A stretch of 64,000 nucleotides of DNA, taken from Thermoplasmata archaeon. GTDB lineage: Archaea > Thermoplasmatota > Thermoplasmata > Lutacidiplasmatales > UBA184. The stretch is from the NCBI GenBank assembly GCA_027314165.1, contig DAHVCH010000007.1, positions 1 through 64,000 of the forward strand. The letters run 5' to 3'. Below, piece by piece: positions 7,931-16,030 of the stretch. Positions within the stretch are counted from its first letter, which is position 1, and each line of letters opens with the position of its first letter. Below the pieces are notes generated by a model. That model was not told the DNA's origin. It made no database searches and saw only the letters and a program-made list of their open reading frames with translations. The position numbers were made by a program, and so were the translations under genes.

Positions 7931-10900
7931 TCAGGAACCTCCCGAGGGAGGAGCGGCCACGGAGGGCGGAGCGGAAGACCCGGGTTCCTGCGGGGGAGAG
8001 GAGGGCGAGGCGGGCTCCGCCGCCTGCGCGACGGCCGAGCGCGACCCGTTCCCCCGGCGACGGGAGGGCGCGGAGCGGCCGCTGCTGCCCGTGGGGGCCG
8101 AGGAGGAGGTGGCGAGCGGGCCCGTGGCGGCCGCGCTCACGGCGCGCGCCAGGGACGCGGGGGAGGTCGTGGAGGAGCCCGCGCTCGCGAACTCCCGCGG
8201 CCGCTCGGCCGCGATCAGCGACGGAGAGGCTGCGATGGCCTTGAGCTCCTTCTCGTCGACGTCCTTGATGTCGTCGAGCCGGATGGAGACGAGGCGGGAC
8301 ACCCCGTCGCCGTGCATCGTGACGCCGAGGAGATGCTCGGCCCACTTCAGCGTGACCTTCCGCAGGGAGATCGCGACGAACTGGGCGCGGGTGCTGTTCC
8401 TGCGGACCATCCGCCCGATGTTCTCCGCGTTCACGCCGTCGAGGCTCATGTCGACCTCGTCGAGGACGTAGAGCGGAGAGGGGTCGTAGTGCTGGAGCGA
8501 GAAGATGAAGGCCAGGGAGGCCAGGGACTTCTCTCCACCGGAGAGCTGCTCCAGCCGCTGGACCTTCTTGCCGAGGGGCTTCGCCCGGATCAGGAGCCCG
8601 CCCGCGAGCGGGTCCTCCGGGCTCTCGAGGACGACCTCCCCTTCGCCGCCGCCGGAGAGCTCGCGGTAGATCGCCTGGTAGCCCTTCGCGACGACCTCGA
8701 CGACCTCCTGGAGCCGGTGGCGCTTCTTGTCGTTCAGCTCGTCGATGAGGTGGAGCAGGTCCTTCTTCTCGCCGTGCAGCCGGTCCATCTGGCCCTGGAA
8801 GTCGTCGAGCCGCTGCTTCTCCGCGTCGTACTGGTCGAGGGCCGCCGCGTTCACGGGCCCCAGGGCCGAGAGCTTCTCCTCGACGTCCTTGAGCCTCCTC
8901 TGGAGCTCGGCGGGCTGGAGCTTCTCGAGCTTCGCGTCGACGCTCCCCTCGTCCTGGGGGAGGTCCACCGAGGCCGCTTCCAGCCCCTGGAGCTCGGTGG
9001 TGGCGGTGGCGAGCTTGACCTCTACGTCGTGCGCCTGGTCGTTCTTCGAGGTGATGAGCGTGGAGTTCGACCCGAGCTTGCCGACGAGGTCCGTGAGATC
9101 GGCCTGGACCCCGTTCCGCTTCTCGACGAGCGCGCGGGACGCCTTCGATTGCTTCTCGCCGACCGCCTTGAGGGTCTCGAGCCGCTCGAGGCCGTCCGCG
9201 TGGGCCTTCTTTGCCGCCTTGAGCTCCTTCGTCAGGACCGGAAGTCGGGAGCCGAGCTCGGAGAGCTCCTGCTCCTTCTCCGCGAGGGTCCCCTTGCTCC
9301 CCTTGACCGTCGAATCGAGGCCGCTGACCTGGGACTGGAGATCGACCAGGCGCTGGTTGTACCCCTCGCCCTTCTCGGTGAGCTCCTTCAGCCGGGAGGC
9401 GGCGTTCTGCGGGAGCGCCTGGAGGTAGGCCGCCTGGGCCGTCTCCCAGTCGGTCTTGAGCGTCTCCACCTCGGTCTGCAGGTCGGTGAGGAGCGTCTGG
9501 GCCTGCTCGACCTTCTTCGCGGTCGAAGCGCGGTGCTCGCGCGCCGCCTTGAGCCGCGCCTGGGCCGACTCTAGGGCCTCCTTGGCCTTCGTGAGCTCCT
9601 TCTCCAGCGTGGTGAGGGAGGTCTCGTGGGCGTCGGTCTCCGCGCTGTGCTTGCCGAGCTCTTCCGTGAGGTCGCGGAGCCGCTGGATGGTGAGGTCGAG
9701 CTCCTTGCGGACCTGGTCCCCCTCGGCGGACTTCTTGCGGAGGTCCTCGCCTTTGCGCCGGAGGTCGGCCTGGAGGCTGGTCCCCTTGCCCCGGTCGGCC
9801 CCGAGGAACCCGCCGGTCATCGCGCCCGCGGACTCCACGAGGTCGCCCTCGAGGGTGACCAGTCGGACGCCTCCCATCTGGGTCCGGGCCTGCGAGAGGT
9901 TGTCGAAGACGAGGGTCTCTCCGAAGACGTACCAGAACGCGGGGGCGAGCGCGTCGTCGAACTTCACGAGGTCGATCGCGAACCCCTTGCACCCGGGGGC
10001 CTTCTGGACGACGAGGCTCTTCCCATGGGGCCGGCCCGGAACGATCTTGTTGAGGGGGAGGAACGTGGCCACGCCCTTCTTCTCGTTGCGGAGGATCTGG
10101 ACGCACTTGGCGGCCACCTCGTCGCTCTCGACCACGAGGGCCTGGAAGCGGGTCCCGGCGGCGACGGTGAGCGCGGTCGCGTTCTGCTGGTCGAAGGAGG
10201 CGAGCTCCTCCACCGTGCCGCGGATCCCGGACACCTTCCCGGTGTCCCGGAGGGAGAGCAGGTACTCGACGGCGGCGAACCTGGAGGCCGCTCCGGCACC
10301 ACGGTCGCGGACGAGGGCCTCGAGCGACGCGTAGGCGCGGTGGAGCTCGACGAGCTCCTCCTGGAGCGTGGAGGACCGTCCGCGCAGGTCCTTCTCCTTC
10401 TTCTGGAGCGTGGAGAGCTCGTCGTTCAGCTCCTGGGTGGAGCGCTCCGAGCCCTTCCGGGCCCCCACGAGCCCCTTGGCCCGGAACTGCAGGTCCCGGA
10501 CCTCGGTCTCCTTGAGCTTCGCGTCCTCCTCGGAGTTCGCTTCGTCATGCTCGGAGGTCGTGAGCTCGCCCTTGAGCGACTCCAACCTCTGGACGGCTTC
10601 CTGCCAATCCGCCTGCTTGGCCTGCTGGCGTCGCTCGTTCTCCAGGACCGCCTTTCGGTACTGGGCCGCCTTGCCCTGGCTGACGTCGGTGGCCCGGTGG
10701 GCCTCGAGCAGCGCCTTGCGATGGATCTCGAGCTCTCCCTGGAGCGCTTCCAGCTCTTTGTTCAGGGTCGCGAGCTGCTTCTCCTGCTGGGCGAGCTCCT
10801 TCCGCCGGCCCGCGAGCTCGCGCTCGAGCTCCTCCTTCCGTCCCTGGAGCTCTGAGAGCGCCTCTTCGGACTTCTCCGCGGCCGTCTGGCGGCGTCCGAC

Positions 10901-11827
10901 CTCGACCGCGAGCTCGTCGGTCTCCGCCTTGAGCTGGGCAGCCTCGGTCCCCCCCTGTTTCGCGATCTCGGCGTCGATCCCGTCGATCTCGGTCTGGAGG
11001 CGGTCGCGTTCCTGGGCGAGCTCCGCGCCGGTGGCGGAGAGCGTCCCGGCCTCCTTCTGGAGGTCCTCCATGCGCTTCTGGAGCGAGGCGACCTCGCTGC
11101 GCGCCCGGGCGAGGGTCGCACGAGCGAGCTGAGAGGAGTACCTGCGCTTCTCGGTGTCCAGCTCCTTGAACTTGAGCGCGCCCTCGCGCTGGCCCTCGAG
11201 CTCCCCCAGGTGCCGCTGCACCTCGGTGAGGAGGGTCTGGAGCTGCCCCAGGTTCTGCTCGAGCCCCTCGCGCTTGTCGTCCGCGTGGGAGAGCTCCTCG
11301 TCGTACTGGGCGATGCCGGCGAGCTTCTCGACCTCGCCGCGCCGCTCGAGGGGGGACATCGCAACGATGCGGTTCACGTCGCCCTGCTGGACGATGTTCG
11401 ACCCATCCCCGGAGAGCCGGGCGTGCGAAAGGAGCGCCTCGATCTCGGTCTGGGTGCTTCGGCGGTCGTTGACGTAGAAGTACGAGCTGTAGGGCGGGTC
11501 GCCCGGTGTGAGCTTGATGAAACGGGTGATCTCGACCGAGTCGGAGTCCACGGGAAGCGCCCGGTCCTGGTTGTCGAAGACGAGGGAGACCTCGCACTCG
11601 GTGGCGGCCTTCTTGCTGGCCCCGCCGTTGAAGAGCAGGTCGGACAGCCGGTCCGCCCGCAGGACCTTCGAACTGCGGGGTCCCAGGACGAACAGGATGG
11701 CGTCCGCGACGTTGGACTTGCCCATCCCATTGGGCCCAGCCACCCCGGTGAACCCGGGGGTGAAAGGGATCTCGACGGTCCCGGCGAAGGACTTGAAGTT
11801 CCGCATCTTGAGGCGTGTGAGGTGCAT
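7931..11827 (-). CDS. smc: Chromosome segregation protein SMC
   Basis: This 1,298-residue ATPase begins MHLTRLKMRNFKSFAG, with Walker A GPNGMGKSN at residues 31-39. Two long Glu/Lys/Leu-rich coiled coils flank a hinge at about 510-680. The C-terminal head has LSGGEKSLASLAF near 1092 and Walker B LYVLDEVDMSLD near 1120. It is the core of the condensin complex with ScpA and ScpB, the next two genes. Family members usually end soon after the D-loop region; here about 115 further residues rich in Ala, Ser, Pro and Gly follow. A candidate promoter (ACAAATAGG) lies around 11885-11893 on the minus strand, near a GACGTACGTC palindrome. Confidence 0.96.
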   Translation of the reverse strand: MHLTRLKMRNFKSFAGTVEIPFTPGFTGVAGPNGMGKSNVADAILFVLGPRSSKVLRADRLSDLLFNGGASKKAATECEVSLVFDNQDRALPVDSDSVEITRFIKLTPGDPPYSSYFYVNDRRSTQTEIEALLSHARLSGDGSNIVQQGDVNRIVAMSPLERRGEVEKLAGIAQYDEELSHADDKREGLEQNLGQLQTLLTEVQRHLGELEGQREGALKFKELDTEKRRYSSQLARATLARARSEVASLQKRMEDLQKEAGTLSATGAELAQERDRLQTEIDGIDAEIAKQGGTEAAQLKAETDELAVEVGRRQTAAEKSEEALSELQGRKEELERELAGRRKELAQQEKQLATLNKELEALQGELEIHRKALLEAHRATDVSQGKAAQYRKAVLENERRQQAKQADWQEAVQRLESLKGELTTSEHDEANSEEDAKLKETEVRDLQFRAKGLVGARKGSERSTQELNDELSTLQKKEKDLRGRSSTLQEELVELHRAYASLEALVRDRGAGAASRFAAVEYLLSLRDTGKVSGIRGTVEELASFDQQNATALTVAAGTRFQALVVESDEVAAKCVQILRNEKKGVATFLPLNKIVPGRPHGKSLVVQKAPGCKGFAIDLVKFDDALAPAFWYVFGETLVFDNLSQARTQMGGVRLVTLEGDLVESAGAMTGGFLGADRGKGTSLQADLRRKGEDLRKKSAEGDQVRKELDLTIQRLRDLTEELGKHSAETDAHETSLTTLEKELTKAKEALESAQARLKAAREHRASTAKKVEQAQTLLTDLQTEVETLKTDWETAQAAYLQALPQNAASRLKELTEKGEGYNQRLVDLQSQVSGLDSTVKGSKGTLAEKEQELSELGSRLPVLTKELKAAKKAHADGLERLETLKAVGEKQSKASRALVEKRNGVQADLTDLVGKLGSNSTLITSKNDQAHDVEVKLATATTELQGLEAASVDLPQDEGSVDAKLEKLQPAELQRRLKDVEEKLSALGPVNAAALDQYDAEKQRLDDFQGQMDRLHGEKKDLLHLIDELNDKKRHRLQEVVEVVAKGYQAIYRELSGGGEGEVVLESPEDPLAGGLLIRAKPLGKKVQRLEQLSGGEKSLASLAFIFSLQHYDPSPLYVLDEVDMSLDGVNAENIGRMVRRNSTRAQFVAISLRKVTLKWAEHLLGVTMHGDGVSRLVSIRLDDIKDVDEKELKAIAASPSLIAAERPREFASAGSSTTSPASLARAVSAAATGPLATSSSAPTGSSGRSAPSRRRGNGSRSAVAQAAEPASPSSPPQEPGSSAPPSVAAPPSGGS

Positions 11828-11894
11828 CGGGTTCCCTCTCTCTTCGGACGAGCCTCTGTCAGGCTTCTGTCGCCGGAACGGACCCTATTTGTCC

Positions 11895-11904
11895 GACGTA
11901 CGTC
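11895..11904. promoter_or_regulatory. Perfect palindrome upstream of smc
   Basis: GACGTACGTC reads the same on both strands and sits just upstream of ACAAATAGG, the nearest TATA-like element for smc. A dimeric regulator site is possible. At ten bases it could also occur by chance in GC-rich DNA. Confidence 0.3.
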
Positions 11905-11930
11905 AGCCCAGGACACCTACCTCGGAAGCT

Positions 11931-11940
11931 GTATTTAAGC
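11931..11940. promoter_or_regulatory. Strong TATA-like element in the smc upstream gap
   Basis: GTATTTAAGC on plus, or GCTTAAATAC on minus, is the most AT-rich core in this gap and fits an archaeal TATA box in either direction. Pointing left it would give smc a leader of about 80 bases. Pointing right it would start a transcript near 11960, where no protein gene begins for 550 bases. Confidence 0.45.
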
Positions 11941-12477
11941 GCACCTCTGGAGAAGGAGACATTCGTCGGTCCCGGCGCCGGTAACCGGTGCGCCGTCCCC
12001 GGGCCGGCCCCCCCCTCCTCCCTCCTCACCCTGTTCGTCGTCGTCTAGCATATGGGTAGGTGGGAAGGGTTCCGGTCGGACCACGAGGTGCCTCCAGGGG
12101 CAGCTTCGGACTGGCTGCGACAGTCTGGCCTGGAATCCTGACCCTGGCGGACGGGTCCGGAGGACTGCCATACGCCGGTGTTCGTGTCCGTCGCGTCCCA
12201 CCCTGGGCCAAGCACGCATCTCTGGCCCCCGATCTTCGAGCGCACAACGGGGACCAGGGACCTCGACCTCCCGCTCGGACCCTTTCCCGAGCGCGCGCCC
12301 CCGGGTCCCCAGCTCAGATGGACGTGGCCCCGGGCCCGCCGGCTCCCGTGCCAGGTGTGAGGGGAGGCGCGGGATTCTCGGAGATCCCCGGCACCTGGAG
12401 CGCCTTCGGATGGGGGCAAAAGCGCGTGACGCGTGGCAAAACCCCTATCTATCCCCCCCTGATACGACATCGCAAGC

Positions 12478-12493
12478 CTCGGTTCGAACCGAG
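12478..12493. repeat. 16-base perfect palindrome just upstream of the surface-protein start
   Basis: CTCGGTTCGAACCGAG is self-complementary over all 16 bases and ends 17 bases before the ATG at 12511. It could be an operator or an RNA hairpin in the leader. Its centre resembles a tRNA T-arm, but no acceptor, D or anticodon arms fit around it. Confidence 0.5.
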
Positions 12494-12510
12494 CCGAGGT
12501 CGCTCTCAAA

Positions 12511-14565
12511 ATGGACTCGAACCGTGCCTTGACCCTGCTGGGCGCGGTCCTGCTGGTCGCGCTGCTCACCCTTTCGGTCCAGCCACTGGTCGGGCAGGCC
12601 TCCCGCGACCCGGGCGCACCCCATGCGCTATCGGGGTCCCCGACCGCTGCGGCCGCCGGGATGCGCGGCGCGGGAGCCGCTCCCGCCTCGCCCGGGATCG
12701 TCCATGCCCCCGCCCATATCGGGGTCTACACGACGCCCCACACCTGCGGGACGATCACCTACAACGCCTCCATCTACGCCTACGGGGCGGTCATCACCGC
12801 TTCGACCGGCGCCTGGCCGGTGTCGGCCGCGCCTTGCACCGGCTGGACCACCACCAGCCTGTTGGGTCACGGCGGCGTCGCCATCCACGCGGGGATCGCC
12901 TACGTCAACAGCACGTGGGGGAACATCAGCGCGGTCTTCACCGGACCGATGCGCGTGGTCAACATCACGACGAACCCCGCGAACTGCGGCAGCGTCACGC
13001 TCAACACCACGACGGTGGTCAACGGGCAGAACATCACCACCTCCCCCGGACAGTTCCAGGTGAAGGCCACCCCCTGCACCGGATACTTCGTCTCTTCCCT
13101 CACCGGCAGCGGCCAGGTCACCATCACCGGCGTGCTCGCGAACGTGAACGGCGACGGGGGGATCGCCGCCGTCTTCCAGCCCCGGAGCGTGAACGTGACC
13201 GTGGACTCGACCCCCGCGGGCTGCGGAGGGGCGACCATCGGTGGGGTCGGCATCCCCTCGGGCCAGACCAAGCTCCTCGTCGCGGGTATGTACTCCTACG
13301 TCACGTGGGGATGCACCGGGTACAACCTGAGCTTCGTGAGCGGCGCCCCGAGCGGGATCATCTCGGTCAGCCCGAACACCTACCCCTCCACCGGGAACGT
13401 GACCGTCCTCGGGGACGGGTTCTTCAATCTCACGTTCAAGGTCCAGGTGTACTATGTCACGTTCATCACCCAGCCCGGGAACGGGGGGACGATCACCTTC
13501 GAAGGCACGACCTACCGCAACGGCACGACCATCCAGGTCCCCTACGGCACCGTGTCCACGGTCGCGGCGGTCCCGCTGCAGTACTACCAGCCCAGCGGGG
13601 TGCCGTTCGTCCTGACCGGGGGGATCCAGTGGGCGATCCCTGAGCAGACCGTGTTCATCAACGGCAGCGGCGACCTGATCGCGCAGTTCCTACCGGTGTA
13701 CTACAGCGTCGTCTTCACGACGAACCAGAACCCCTGCGCGCTGTCCTCCGTCGAGTTCAACGCCAGCACGTTCCCCCTCATCGACAGCCACGGGGCGCGG
13801 GTGAAGCACGGCATCTACGTCGTGAGCAACCCCGGATGCAGCGGGTTCACCTTCGACAACTACGGCGGCAGCGGCAACATCGCCGTCACCCGCTACTCCG
13901 GGGTCGTGTGGGTGAACGGCAGCGGCACGGTCATCGTGAACTTCTCCCCCGACTGGCTCGTGGTGAGCGGGTACGTCGAGGCGTGGGGGGCGAGGACGGC
14001 CATCCAGGGGGCGGACGTCGCGGTCTTCTACGGCGGGGTCCTCCTCAACGAGACCGGACCCACCGGACCGAACGGCGCCTGGACCGTGCTCCTGGTCTTC
14101 GGGGAGTACCAGGTGAACTCGACGGCGCCCCTCTTCACCACCTCGCCGCAACAGAACCTCTACGTGAACGGGACCCCGACCGGGGTCGCGGGCTTCGTCG
14201 TCTGGCTCAACACCACGTTGGGCCTTCCGTCGAGCGGGACCGGGGTCGTCGGCTTCGTGTCGACCTACCCGGGCATCCTCGCGCCGATCGGCATCGTCGT
14301 GGTCGCCGTCGGCGTCGTCCTCTACCTCCAGATGCAGCGCAAGTGGAGCCGGCGCGCCCCTCCGGGGCCCGGTGGCCCACCGCCCCAGCCGGCCCCCGGC
14401 CCCGGCGCCCCGTCCATCGCACCCGGCCCTCCGGGCCCCGTCGCCCAGCTACCGCCCTACGGCGGTCCCCCACGGGCCGGTCCCCCGCAGCCCTACGCCC
14501 TGCCTCCGGGCCGCCCCGGGGCTCCGCCGCCGACCGTCCCCTACGGGCGCCCCCCGGGTCGCTGA
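12511..14565 (+). CDS. Large surface protein with five InlB-like beta repeats and one C-terminal membrane anchor
   Basis: The 684-residue protein has a signal helix (residues 7-27) and five repeats of about 70-80 residues between about 70 and 490. The repeats have a pattern such as C-G-T-I-T-Y...PCTGW, usually with a Cys near each end, and phrases like NGGTITFEGTTYRNGTTIQVPYG that resemble the divergent InlB B-repeat. A carboxypeptidase-regulatory-like beta domain follows (about 490-575: VSGYVEAWGARTAIQGADVAVF). Then come a transmembrane helix (about 588-610) and a Pro/Gly-rich tail of about 70 residues, without the zinc ribbon seen in sister proteins. N-x-S/T sequons are frequent, fitting archaeal N-glycosylation. 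Probable roles are cell envelope or adhesion; no enzyme motif is seen. Confidence 0.75.
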   Translation: MDSNRALTLLGAVLLVALLTLSVQPLVGQASRDPGAPHALSGSPTAAAAGMRGAGAAPASPGIVHAPAHIGVYTTPHTCGTITYNASIYAYGAVITASTGAWPVSAAPCTGWTTTSLLGHGGVAIHAGIAYVNSTWGNISAVFTGPMRVVNITTNPANCGSVTLNTTTVVNGQNITTSPGQFQVKATPCTGYFVSSLTGSGQVTITGVLANVNGDGGIAAVFQPRSVNVTVDSTPAGCGGATIGGVGIPSGQTKLLVAGMYSYVTWGCTGYNLSFVSGAPSGIISVSPNTYPSTGNVTVLGDGFFNLTFKVQVYYVTFITQPGNGGTITFEGTTYRNGTTIQVPYGTVSTVAAVPLQYYQPSGVPFVLTGGIQWAIPEQTVFINGSGDLIAQFLPVYYSVVFTTNQNPCALSSVEFNASTFPLIDSHGARVKHGIYVVSNPGCSGFTFDNYGGSGNIAVTRYSGVVWVNGSGTVIVNFSPDWLVVSGYVEAWGARTAIQGADVAVFYGGVLLNETGPTGPNGAWTVLLVFGEYQVNSTAPLFTTSPQQNLYVNGTPTGVAGFVVWLNTTLGLPSSGTGVVGFVSTYPGILAPIGIVVVAVGVVLYLQMQRKWSRRAPPGPGGPPPQPAPGPGAPSIAPGPPGPVAQLPPYGGPPRAGPPQPYALPPGRPGAPPPTVPYGRPPGR

Positions 14566-14572
14566 ACCGCGA

Positions 14573-15229
14573 TCAGGACGGGCGGCGCCAGGAGTCGCCC
14601 CTCAGGAACCGCCGGTCCTCCTTCCTGCCGGCGAGGATGCCATCCCCCCGGGAGCGAAGCCTCTGACCGAACCTGACGAGGTCCTCCGAGGCTACGGAAT
14701 TGAGCTCGCACAGGTCGTCCAGAACGGCCGAGACCGCCCGGGGGTCCCGACGGATGAGCGCATCCGCGGAGAGCCGGAGGTTCTGGAACTTCTCCCCGAG
14801 CTCGTTCAGCCGGGCTCGGATCCTGCGAGGCTCCTCGCCCCCCGCGAGGAACAGGGGATGGCGCGCCAGGGAGCGCAGCCCGCTCCCGAGCTCCCCCTGA
14901 CGCTCGAGCAGGGCGTGCATCGTCCTCCGCACCGCCGCGAGCTCCTCGGCCGGGGGCCGGGGGGGCCCCCCGGACGGGACCGGTGCGAGGGAAGCATGGA
15001 CCGAACGACGAGGATGTCCAGAGCCTACGGTAGCCCGCGCGTCTGTCCCCTCCCTGGGCTCGGAGGTCGGCTCGGCGGCGGAGCCCTGCGCGAGGCGGAG
15101 CCGTTCGTAGAGGTTCCGGTAGGACTGGGCGAGGAAGGAGTGCTCCTCCGACAACTGGGAGACCCGGTTCCCGAGGACCCGGAGGTCCTCCCCGTTCTCT
15201 CGAAAGTCCTCGCGACCTACAGCCGACAA
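14573..15229 (-). CDS. Hypothetical coiled-coil/helical protein
   Basis: The 218-residue protein is not recognised. It begins with a predicted coiled coil (DLRVLGNRVSQLSEEHSFLA, then an RNLYERLRLA heptad stretch). A Pro/Ser-rich linker (about 50-90) follows, then a second helical block including RRTMHALLERQGELGSGLRSL and IRARLNELGEKFQNLRLSAD. No membrane helix, signal peptide or Cys cluster is seen, so it is probably cytosolic. It converges on the surface-protein gene, 7 bases away, and lies just upstream of the lipB stop with its own TATA-like TTTACGTAATC. The regular amphipathic pattern and normal amino-acid mix support real coding. Confidence 0.6.
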   Translation of the reverse strand: MSAVGREDFRENGEDLRVLGNRVSQLSEEHSFLAQSYRNLYERLRLAQGSAAEPTSEPREGTDARATVGSGHPRRSVHASLAPVPSGGPPRPPAEELAAVRRTMHALLERQGELGSGLRSLARHPLFLAGGEEPRRIRARLNELGEKFQNLRLSADALIRRDPRAVSAVLDDLCELNSVASEDLVRFGQRLRSRGDGILAGRKEDRRFLRGDSWRRPS

Positions 15230-15257
15230 CCCCTCCCCCCCCCGGGGGCGTTCGAGA

Positions 15258-15265
15258 TTACGTAA
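15258..15265. promoter_or_regulatory. TATA-like palindrome TTACGTAA
   Basis: On the minus strand TTTACGTAATC lies 29-37 bases before the ATG at 15229, a fitting TATA position for the coiled-coil gene. It sits between that gene and the end of the dehydrogenase operon, so the coiled-coil gene can be transcribed separately. Confidence 0.4.
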
Positions 15266-15274
15266 AGGGAGTCT

Positions 15275-16030
15275 TTAGGCGCTTTCGGTCGGAGGAACGG
15301 CGGACGGGAAGGCGGCGGCAGGGGCCCGCAGATGGGCGGGGTCGGCCTCCGCCCCGAAGACGTCGTTCCACGCCTGCACGAGGAAGGGGGTCACCTCTCC
15401 CAGGGCGACGGTCCGGCCCGTCTCCCGCTCCACCGACGTCATGATCCGCCCTTCGAACCCGCACGGCCGGAAACGCTCGAAGGCCCTGAGGTCGGTGGAG
15501 ACGTTGAGCGCGAAGCCGTGGAAGCTCACCCACTCCTCGATCGCGACGCCCACGGAGGCGATCTTCCGCTCCCCGTGGACCCAGACCCCGCGCTTGCCGG
15601 GGACCCTGGAGGCCTCGATGCCGAAGGGATGGAGGGAACGCACGACGAGCTCCTCCACCTGGTGAACGAACCGACGCACGTCCTTCCCCCGCGGGACCAG
15701 GTCGACGATGGGGTACCCGACGAGCTGGCCCGGACCGTGGTAGGTGCTCTTCCCTCCCCGCTCGACCTGGTGGACCGGAAGGTCCGCCGGGAGCACGTCC
15801 CCGTCCGCGCCCTGCACGCCCACCGTGATGACCGGGTCGTGCTCGACCAGGAGCAGGGTGTCCCCTATCCTGCCGGCCTTGCGCTCCCGACGGAGCTCGC
15901 GCATGAGCTCCAGGACCGGCAGGTAGGGACGGTGGCCCAGGTCCCGGACCGCGGGGGGGGGTGGTGCGAGAACCGGGAGCGTGGGCAGGCAGCGAGAAGG
16001 AGGGGGCGCCGTGGGCAGCTCACCGGGCAT
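15275..16030 (-). CDS. lipB: Lipoyl(octanoyl) transferase
   Basis: The 251-residue enzyme moves octanoyl from acyl carrier protein to a lipoyl-domain lysine, the first step of lipoate synthesis. It shows RGGKSTYHGPGQLVGYPI, the catalytic Lys in GERKIASVGVAI, WVSFHGFALNV and the catalytic Cys in PCGFEGRIMTS, all in family order. The ATG at 16030 overlaps the end of the dihydrolipoyl dehydrogenase gene by 11 bases, which argues for translational coupling; an ATG 75 bases further upstream is less likely. It is the last gene of the 2-oxoacid dehydrogenase operon, whose E2 carries the lipoyl domain that it would modify. LipA was not seen in the window. Confidence 0.92.
   Translation of the reverse strand: MPGELPTAPPPSRCLPTLPVLAPPPPAVRDLGHRPYLPVLELMRELRRERKAGRIGDTLLLVEHDPVITVGVQGADGDVLPADLPVHQVERGGKSTYHGPGQLVGYPIVDLVPRGKDVRRFVHQVEELVVRSLHPFGIEASRVPGKRGVWVHGERKIASVGVAIEEWVSFHGFALNVSTDLRAFERFRPCGFEGRIMTSVERETGRTVALGEVTPFLVQAWNDVFGAEADPAHLRAPAAAFPSAVPPTESA

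Larger units (their letters stand above)
11828..12510. other. Long non-coding gap between smc and a surface-protein gene
   Basis: No frame here looks coding; the available ones are Arg/Pro/Gly-rich with no recognisable motif. The region contains a strong two-way TATA-like site GTATTTAAGC (11931-11940), a perfect palindrome GACGTACGTC (11895-11904), a compact hairpin (11974-11994) and a 16-base perfect palindrome (12478-12493) just before the next gene. I looked for tRNA, SRP RNA and RNase P RNA signatures by eye and did not find them. An unknown RNA or a long leader is possible. Confidence 0.4.

Noticed and set aside
7896-10106. 736-residue minus-strand open frame inside smc
   Set aside because: It is Arg/Gly/Pro-rich with no motif and lies wholly within the well-supported smc frame on the same strand; it is a shadow of GC-rich codon use.
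12470-12505. tRNA-like GGTTCGAACC
   Set aside because: The loop has six rather than seven bases, and no acceptor, D or anticodon stems can be built around it; it is better explained as a palindrome.
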